DNA from: Clostridia bacterium
GTDB taxonomy: Bacteria; Bacillota; Sulfobacillia; SLMV01
Length of the DNA stretch: 11,205 nt
Direction: 5' to 3'
Assembly (NCBI GenBank): GCA_007133365.1
Contig: SLMV01000125.1
Location: forward strand, 1-11,205
The translations under genes and the position numbers were made by a program. This document shows positions 6,790 to 11,205 of the stretch, piece after piece. The notes below the pieces were generated by a model. It was not told the DNA's origin. It ran no database searches and was given only the letters and a program-made list of their open reading frames with translations. Every line of letters begins with the position of its first letter. Position 1 is the first letter of the stretch.

Positions 6790-7598
6790 GATAACACCAC
6801 CTCTCGCAGGGGAAAGACCGGTCCTTCTCGGCAAACGCGGGCATAGTTCGGTGCGCCCCCCGGCGTTCGAACGCCCACCGCACACCCTAAACAGGCCCCG
6901 ACACCACACGCCATATGGGCTTCAAGGGAGGCGAAGACGGGAATGGTGTCCAAGACCGTTGCTTCGAGGGTCTTCAACATTCCGACCGGCCCACAGGCAT
7001 AAAGAACGGAGGGCCGTTCGTCTTGCATTTCGTCGATTTGGGCCAGCCCGGCCGTGACCACGCCTTGCGATCCGGCACTGGCATCTTCCGTCCATATCAC
7101 CACGTCCTGACTGAAACGTTTCAGGGCTTCGACCGCCACCAAATCAGCCGCTCGGGCCGCCCCCACCAAGGTGCGCACCCGTATGCCCCGCTCGGCCAAC
7201 GCCCGCGCCAAAAAGACCATCGGTGCGGCGCCAATGCCGCCAGCGATAATCCAAGGGGAGGATCCGGCCTGCTCCAACGGAAACCCCTCACCCAGCGGAC
7301 CAAAGAACCCAATTCGACTCCCCGGGTTCCGGGTGACCAGATGACGCGTGCCGCGCCCGACCGGACGGATACGTAGGGTTAAGATGCCCGCCTTCGCATC
7401 AAAGTCAGACACGCTGAGCGGACGATGAAGCAAAGGATCCAGAGCATTCGGGTTGATCTTGACCTGAAGGAATTGCCCCGCTTTCGGCCAAAAGGCATCG
7501 CTTTTGACCTCAATATCTAACCGAAACGAATCACCGTCGGGCGTGTTTCTAAGAAGAACCCCCTCGTACTGGTCGAATTGAAGCGAACCGGCTAGCAC
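6786..7598 (-). CDS. pyrK: Dihydroorotate dehydrogenase, electron-transfer (FAD/2Fe-2S) subunit
   Basis: The protein carries electrons from the PyrD FMN to NAD. The FAD-binding RPLS motif is at 59-62, with a GxGT segment at 82-84. The NAD-binding half has AGGIGAAP (119-126) and YACGP (200-204). Four cysteines, C231, C236, C239 and C256, form the C-x4-C-x2-C-x16-C pattern of the PyrK [2Fe-2S] centre. At 270 residues it is slightly longer than the Bacillus protein. The only sensible start is the GTG at 7598, which overlaps the pyrC stop by 7 nt and has only a weak Shine-Dalgarno, so it probably depends on coupling to pyrC translation. In Bacillus, carA and carB lie between pyrC and pyrK; here they are absent. 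Confidence 0.95.
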   Translation of the reverse strand: MLAGSLQFDQYEGVLLRNTPDGDSFRLDIEVKSDAFWPKAGQFLQVKINPNALDPLLHRPLSVSDFDAKAGILTLRIRPVGRGTRHLVTRNPGSRIGFFGPLGEGFPLEQAGSSPWIIAGGIGAAPMVFLARALAERGIRVRTLVGAARAADLVAVEALKRFSQDVVIWTEDASAGSQGVVTAGLAQIDEMQDERPSVLYACGPVGMLKTLEATVLDTIPVFASLEAHMACGVGACLGCAVGVRTPGGAPNYARVCREGPVFPLREVVLS

Positions 7599-8890
7599 GT
7601 TAGGGTCCCATCACGAAGACGCACCTGGCCATCAACCAGGACCGTTCGCACGCGACCGGTGAGACTCCATCCGGTCAGCGGGGTATTGGCGCTCTTCGAC
7701 GCAAATTCTTTGGGGTTGACGGCCCACTCGTCCGAGGTGCTTAATATGGTGATGTCGGCGGGGACACCTTCTGATAACGAGCCGCCCGAGAGCCCGAAAA
7801 CCTGCGCCGGACGCCAGGTCATCGCCTCGATCAGTTTTTCCAACGACAATGCCTGCGTCAGGACCAATCGATCATGGAGCAGGGCAAACGCGGTTTCCAG
7901 ACCCACAATGCCAAAATCCGCAAACAAATACTCCTTATCCTTGTCATCAAAGCTGTGAGGTGCATGATCGGTGGCGATGAGATCAATGGTGCCATCCTTA
8001 AGACCGCTGAGCAAAGCCCGTTGATCATCCTGGGTTCGAAGGGGCGGCTTCATTTTGGTGTTGGTATCGTATCCGCTTTCGTGGACCAGATCCTCCGTCA
8101 GGGTCAGATGATGCGGCGTCACTTCGCAGGTGACACAAATTCCAGCTGCCTTTGCCTCACGAATCAAGTGCACGGCGCGTGCGGTGCTCACGTGGGCAAT
8201 ATGAAGATGCCCGCCGATCACCCGACAAAGTTCGAGATCGCGCGCCACCATGGCGACTTCCGATTCTGCGGGAATGCCGGGAAGTCCCATCTTGGTCGAG
8301 ATTCGCCCCCAATTGACCACGCCGTCCTGAGTCAGACTGGGGTCTTCTTCGTGAACCGACAAGGGGACGCCAAACATCTTGCTGTATTGGAGCGCAAACC
8401 GCATCACCCGGGCCGAGCGTACCGGCATCCCGTCATCCGAAAAGGCGCAAGCGCCTGCCCGCTTCATCAAACCGAGTTCGGCGATTTCATCGCCCTTGAG
8501 TCCTTTGGTGATGGCACCGACGGGGTAGACGCGGGCCACCCCTTGAGTCTGGGCTTGATCAAGAATAAAGCGGATGCCGGTCTCATTATCGATGGGGGGT
8601 TGGGTGTTGGCCATCGGTAACACCGCGGTATAGCCCCCACGAATGGCGGCCCGAGTACCACTGGCAATGTCCTCTTTATACTCTTGGCCCGGCGTGCGAA
8701 GATGCGTGTGGGTGTCGATAAAACCGGGCACCACGACGCACTCTTCGGCATCAATGAGCTCGGCACCCTCCACCGTCATGTTACGGCTGATGGCGCCAAT
8801 CTTTCCTTCCTCGAGCAAGACATCGGCCCGTTCATTGCGTCCGTTTGCGGGATCAATGACGTGTCCGTTTTTGATTAATGTTTGTCCCAT
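7592..8890 (-). CDS. pyrC: Dihydroorotase (type I, zinc-dependent)
   Basis: The protein cyclises carbamoyl-aspartate to dihydroorotate. The metal ligands of the Bacillus-type enzyme are all visible: His61 and His63 in FIDTHTHLR, Asp153 in FSDDG, His180 in SVHEED, His233 in IAHVST, and Asp308 in ATDHAPH. At 432 residues it has the normal length for class I dihydroorotases. In this subgroup an Asp replaces the carbamylated Lys found in the E. coli-type enzymes. The ATG at 8890 lies 2 nt after the last base of the pyrB stop (one base between), and GGAGGAG at the end of pyrB serves as its ribosome binding site. Confidence 0.96.
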   Translation of the reverse strand: MGQTLIKNGHVIDPANGRNERADVLLEEGKIGAISRNMTVEGAELIDAEECVVVPGFIDTHTHLRTPGQEYKEDIASGTRAAIRGGYTAVLPMANTQPPIDNETGIRFILDQAQTQGVARVYPVGAITKGLKGDEIAELGLMKRAGACAFSDDGMPVRSARVMRFALQYSKMFGVPLSVHEEDPSLTQDGVVNWGRISTKMGLPGIPAESEVAMVARDLELCRVIGGHLHIAHVSTARAVHLIREAKAAGICVTCEVTPHHLTLTEDLVHESGYDTNTKMKPPLRTQDDQRALLSGLKDGTIDLIATDHAPHSFDDKDKEYLFADFGIVGLETAFALLHDRLVLTQALSLEKLIEAMTWRPAQVFGLSGGSLSEGVPADITILSTSDEWAVNPKEFASKSANTPLTGWSLTGRVRTVLVDGQVRLRDGTLTC

Positions 8891-8891
8891 T

Positions 8892-9827
8892 TCATTCTCC
8901 TCCTCCGAGCAGCAAGTACAACAGGGCCATCCGCACCGCGACGCCGTTCGGAACTTGCTCCAAAATGACGGACTGCGCGCCGTCGGCCACGTCCGAGTCG
9001 ATCTCGACCCCTCGGTTCATCGGTCCTGGATGCATTAACAGAGCATCGGGTTTGGCCAAAGCCAGGCGACGTTCATTGAGGCCATATAATTCCGTGTATT
9101 CTCGCAAGCTGGGGAAATAACTGGCACTTTGGCGCTCCAACTGAAGCCTTAAGACATAGACCACATCGGCCTCGGCAAGGGCATGGTCTAAGTCGGATTC
9201 GACCTGACAGCCCATTTCTTCGATGTACGGCGGAAGCAAGGTGCTCGGTCCCGACACCACCACGTTTGCCCCCATTCGGCTAAAACCAATGATGTTTGAG
9301 CGTGCCACCCGACTGTGAAAGACATCGCCTACGATCACGACATTTAGCCCGTCCAGATGCTCTTTGTGTTGCAAGACGGTCAGCATGTCAAGCAGACCCT
9401 GGGTGGGATGTTCGTGGGTACCATCCCCGGCATTGATCACCGACGATGACACATTCCGGGCGAGATAGTGACAAGCCCCACCCGACGGATGACGCATGAT
9501 GACCACTTCGGGACCCATGATTTCCACATTTCGCACCGTATCTCGAAGGCTCTCCCCTTTGGTCAGACTGCTAGAATCCTTGCTTATGCTCACCGCACCC
9601 GCACTCATATACTTACAGGCCAAATCGAAGGAGGCCTTGGTCCGGGTGCTCGACTCATAAAAGAGCGACAAAACCTGCCGACCCCGCAGGGTTGGGACCT
9701 GTTTGATCGGGCGATCGATGATTTCGCGCATCGACTCCGACGTCTGCAAAATGAGCGTCATTTCCTCCACACTCAGCTCCGCCAGGCCCAAAATATGCTT
9801 TTGTCTGAGTTGTTGCACGTCATTCAT
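8892..9827 (-). CDS. pyrB: Aspartate carbamoyltransferase catalytic subunit
   Basis: The protein condenses carbamoyl phosphate with aspartate, the committed step of pyrimidine synthesis. Family motifs in order are STRTKASF (60-67, carbamoyl-phosphate binding), SLTKGES (87-93, containing Lys90), MRHPSGG (111-117), HPTQ (140-143) and MHPGPMNRG (265-273). The length is 311 residues. I chose the ATG at 9827, which overlaps the pyrR stop by 8 nt. A TTG three codons earlier (9836) is also in frame but has purines too close to serve it. There is no pyrI here, consistent with the unregulated trimeric enzyme of Bacillota, where control falls on PyrR. Confidence 0.96.
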   Translation of the reverse strand: MNDVQQLRQKHILGLAELSVEEMTLILQTSESMREIIDRPIKQVPTLRGRQVLSLFYESSTRTKASFDLACKYMSAGAVSISKDSSSLTKGESLRDTVRNVEIMGPEVVIMRHPSGGACHYLARNVSSSVINAGDGTHEHPTQGLLDMLTVLQHKEHLDGLNVVIVGDVFHSRVARSNIIGFSRMGANVVVSGPSTLLPPYIEEMGCQVESDLDHALAEADVVYVLRLQLERQSASYFPSLREYTELYGLNERRLALAKPDALLMHPGPMNRGVEIDSDVADGAQSVILEQVPNGVAVRMALLYLLLGGGE

Positions 9828-10386
9828 CCCTTTCAACCTTTTCCATGATCAACACATCTTCCACATTATCGACTTCGTTCAGGCGGACTTCGACCAATTC
9901 ATGCTTCGAAGTCGGCACGTTCTTTCCGACATAATCGGCCCGGATCGGCAATTCGCGGTGACCTCGATCTGTCAAAACCATCAATTGAATCGAGGAGGGC
10001 CGTCCGAGATCCATCAATGCATCCATGGCGGCTCTCACCGTCCGCCCCGTATACAATACATCATCGACCAGAACAACCGTTTTGCCGTTAATGTCGGGAA
10101 CCTCTGTGCGATGCACCATGGGTTGATCATGGCGAAGGGTTAGATCATCTCGGTAAAGGGTAATGTCCAACATTCCCACGGGTACCTCTGTCGCCTCCGT
10201 GTCCGAAATAAATGCGGCCAGACGCTGGGCGATGGGCACCCCACGTCGGCGAATGCCAACTAAGACGAGGTTTTCGGTGCCTTTATTGCGCTCGACAATT
10301 TCGTGCGAGATGCGAACCAGTGCCCGCTTAATACCGGCCTCATCCATGATGGTCGCTTTCGGCTTCAATACCGAATCATTTGCCAT
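9820..10386 (-). CDS. pyrR: PyrR: UMP-dependent RNA-binding regulator of pyr expression (uracil phosphoribosyltransferase fold)
   Basis: This 188-residue type I phosphoribosyltransferase fold has the PRPP loop VVLVDDVLYTGRT (104-116). The C-terminal TDRGHRELPIRADYVGKNVPTS (139-160) is the PyrR signature. In the family, PyrR binds UMP or UTP and then grips a conserved pyr mRNA hairpin; it often has weak uracil phosphoribosyltransferase activity too. A good Shine-Dalgarno (AGGAGG, 10394-10399) lies 7 nt upstream of the ATG at 10386. The frame is open to an ATG at 10425, but that start has no ribosome binding site. The start codon lies within the last codons of a 52-codon leader ORF (11-nt overlap), so pyrR translation is probably coupled to it. 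The gene order, rluD-like gene then pyrR then pyrB, matches Bacillus apart from the missing permease. Confidence 0.96.
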   Translation of the reverse strand: MANDSVLKPKATIMDEAGIKRALVRISHEIVERNKGTENLVLVGIRRRGVPIAQRLAAFISDTEATEVPVGMLDITLYRDDLTLRHDQPMVHRTEVPDINGKTVVLVDDVLYTGRTVRAAMDALMDLGRPSSIQLMVLTDRGHRELPIRADYVGKNVPTSKHELVEVRLNEVDNVEDVLIMEKVERDE

Positions 10387-10534
10387 TACCACACCTCCTA
10401 GGATGCGCTGATAACGGGTCAACATTTGTCATTTTAAATGGATAATTGGAATTTGAGATCGGACCGGCATTGGGGGGTGATCGGTCCAGGGAAAGGGGTA
10501 GCACGTGTGTCGGTAGCCTGACGTCTTTAAACAT
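10376..10534 (-). CDS. Putative 52-residue pyr leader peptide, coupled to pyrR
   Basis: This short ORF starts at an ATG (10534) 7 nt after a perfect AGGAGG (10542-10547). It runs 52 codons without a stop and ends in TGA (10376-10378), just inside pyrR, overlapping it by 11 nt. The peptide begins MFKDVRLPTH and ends HPRRCGNGK. It shows no domain, signal peptide or membrane segment, and its codon choice looks less biased than that of its neighbours. I therefore read it as a leader ORF whose translation matters more than its product. Its Shine-Dalgarno is paired in the lower stem of the candidate PyrR-binding hairpin. The start, ribosome binding site and stop/start overlap are seen; the regulatory role is inferred. 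Confidence 0.62.
   Translation of the reverse strand: MFKDVRLPTHVLPLSLDRSPPNAGPISNSNYPFKMTNVDPLSAHPRRCGNGK
10461..10487 (-). repeat. Inverted repeat inside the pyr leader ORF
   Basis: GGACCG (10482-10487) and CGGTCC (10461-10466) are perfectly complementary with a 15-nt C-rich loop. No run of T follows on either strand, so it is not an intrinsic terminator. It would be melted by ribosomes translating the leader ORF. Confidence 0.4.
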
Positions 10535-10543
10535 TTGGTGGCC

Positions 10544-10576
10544 TCCTTTTCGGCCTCGCGGGGCCGATTTAAAGGA
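10544..10576 (-). promoter_or_regulatory. Candidate PyrR-binding RNA hairpin occluding the leader-ORF Shine-Dalgarno
   Basis: In the minus-strand RNA, UCGGCC (10562-10567) pairs with GGCCGA (10550-10555) around the hexaloop CCGCGA, which fits the CNGNGA loop of PyrR targets. The local string CCCGCGAGGC fits the CCNGNGAGGY core of the Bacillus consensus; the outer ARU...U positions differ but keep pairing. A purine-only bulge AAA (10568-10570) separates the upper stem from a 6-bp lower stem, UCCUUU (10571-10576) with AAAGGA (10544-10549). That lower stem includes AGGA of the AGGAGG ribosome binding site. Bound PyrR should therefore block translation initiation, as known for mycobacterial pyr leaders. 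Confidence 0.72.
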
Positions 10577-10596
10577 CGAAGAGGGCTTTCTTGTCC
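10574..10596 (-). promoter_or_regulatory. Candidate anti-repressor hairpin at the 5' end of the pyr transcript
   Basis: GGACAAGA (10589-10596) can pair with UCUU (10579-10582) and GUCC (10574-10577), with one bulged C at 10578 and an AAGCCC loop. This gives eight base pairs at or near the predicted first nucleotide. It uses three bases (10574-10576) needed by the lower stem of the PyrR hairpin, so the two cannot form completely at once. Forming it would free the leader-ORF Shine-Dalgarno. This is a structural inference without folding energies. Confidence 0.42.
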
Positions 10597-10602
10597 GCTA
10601 AA

Positions 10603-10631
10603 ACTCTAGCAAAGGCCGAGGGGATTGTCAA
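10603..10631 (-). promoter_or_regulatory. Sigma-A-type promoter of the pyr operon
   Basis: A perfect TTGACA (10626-10631) and TAGAGT (10603-10608) are 17 nt apart. The predicted start is near 10596, about 62 nt before the leader ORF. The -35 box begins one base after the stop codon of the upstream pseudouridine synthase gene, and no terminator separates the two, so some read-through from upstream is possible. Confidence 0.78.
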
Positions 10632-10632
10632 A

Positions 10633-11205
10633 TCATATTCCCGAGCCTCTGAGGGCTTTTATGACCTCGCACATATCGTCGGGAATGGGCGCGGCGAAGG
10701 TCATCTCGCGCTGAGTGCTCGGATGTTCAAACGTCAACTTGGCTGCATGGAGGGCCTGACCGGTTAACCCGTAGGTCGGGTAAGACGCTGCATACATGGG
10801 ATCGGCCACCACCGGATGGTCGATAAAGGCCAAATGGACACGAATTTGATGCGTCCGCCCGGTCTCCAGCTGGCAATCGAGTAACGCATGATCACGTCCC
10901 ACCGCTTGATTGATTTGAAAATGCGTGATCGCGTGCTTTCCGCCCGAGGTCACAATGCCCATCTTAAAGGGCGTATCCGGATCGCGACCGATGCGCGCCT
11001 CAATCCGACCCGCTTCGACTTCGGGTATTCCGTAGACGAGCGCGCGGTATTCCCGCGACATTCTCCGCTTTTGCAACTGGTAAGACAAGCCGAGATGAGA
11101 CGTGTCATTTTTTGCCACCACCATCAATCCCGTCGTGTCCTTATCCAGGCGGTGGACGATGCCGGGCCGCATCATGCCGTTGATGCTCGATAAATCATCA
11201 TGGCA
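10633..11205 (-). CDS. RluA/RluD-family pseudouridine synthase (5' end off window)
   Basis: The C-terminal 190 residues are present; the start and any N-terminal S4 RNA-binding domain lie beyond the right edge. The catalytic motif HRLDKDTTGLMVVAKN is intact, with the Asp that attacks the uridine. Family-typical segments SREYRALV, LETGRTHQIRVHLAFIDHPVVADPMY and ALHAAKLTFEHP follow in order. The enzyme isomerises specific uridines in RNA; RluD acts on helix 69 of 23S rRNA, but the family cannot be subdivided confidently from this fragment. The homologous Bacillus gene (ylyB) also sits directly upstream of pyrR. The stop abuts the pyr promoter. Confidence 0.92.
   Translation of the reverse strand, partial: CHDDLSSINGMMRPGIVHRLDKDTTGLMVVAKNDTSHLGLSYQLQKRRMSREYRALVYGIPEVEAGRIEARIGRDPDTPFKMGIVTSGGKHAITHFQINQAVGRDHALLDCQLETGRTHQIRVHLAFIDHPVVADPMYAASYPTYGLTGQALHAAKLTFEHPSTQREMTFAAPIPDDMCEVIKALRGSGI

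Noticed and set aside
6790..6909. 40-codon N-terminal extension of PyrD
   Set aside because: It lies wholly within the pyrK coding sequence. The ATG at 6789 has a ribosome binding site and a classic ATGA overlap.
7874..8620. 248-codon open frame on the plus strand
   Set aside because: It is antisense to pyrC, which has all its catalytic motifs intact. It shows no recognisable domain.
9815..9840. Second PyrR-binding attenuator between pyrR and pyrB
   Set aside because: The genes overlap by 8 nt, and no CNGNGA hairpin or terminator is visible at the junction.
10387..10600. Bacillus-style attenuation terminator in the pyr leader
   Set aside because: The only strong downstream inverted repeat (10461-10487) is followed by GATCTCAAAT in the RNA sense, not by a U tract.

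Overview
The window looks like a chromosomal segment of a moderately GC-rich member of the Bacillota. The evidence is AGGAGG-type ribosome binding sites, a Bacillus-style order of rluD-like gene, then pyrR and the pyr genes, a class 1B PyrD/PyrK pair, PyrR-type regulation, and an RqcH (YloA/FbpA) gene beside the pyr operon. A deep-branching or Sulfobacillus/Symbiobacterium-like lineage is my guess; I cannot place the species.

Layout from left to right. Positions 1-2518 (minus strand) hold a two-gene operon: an octopine/nopaline-type dehydrogenase, then, joined by a 4-nt ATGA overlap, a cobalamin-binding protein fused to a glutamate-mutase-E-like barrel that runs off the left edge. A good sigma-A promoter (2575-2603) drives the pair. 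Positions 2519-2789 are a divergent intergenic region, which may also carry a structured leader for rqcH. Positions 2790-4550 (plus strand) encode RqcH of ribosome-associated quality control. From 4552 to 10386 (minus strand) lies the pyrimidine operon pyrR-pyrB-pyrC-pyrK-pyrD-pyrF-pyrE. It is packed so that every junction overlaps or has a 1-nt gap. carA, carB and a uracil permease are absent from it. Positions 10633-11205 are the 3' part of an RluA/RluD-family pseudouridine synthase gene whose stop codon abuts the pyr promoter.

The pyr genes convert carbamoyl phosphate and aspartate to UMP: PyrB (aspartate transcarbamylase), PyrC (dihydroorotase), PyrD+PyrK (NAD-linked dihydroorotate dehydrogenase), PyrE (orotate phosphoribosyltransferase) and PyrF (OMP decarboxylase). 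PyrR is the UMP-sensing RNA-binding regulator.

The most interesting regulatory structure is the pyr leader (10376-10631). It has a consensus-like promoter, then a hairpin with the CNGNGA hexaloop and purine bulge typical of a PyrR-binding loop. The lower stem of that hairpin pairs with the Shine-Dalgarno sequence of a previously hidden 52-codon ORF, whose stop overlaps the pyrR start. An alternative 5' hairpin is mutually exclusive with the lower stem. No oligo-U terminator is present. I infer PyrR-dependent translational repression through a leader peptide, with the repression passed down a fully coupled operon. The second notable item is the opine-dehydrogenase/B12-mutase-like pair, whose substrate I cannot assign.
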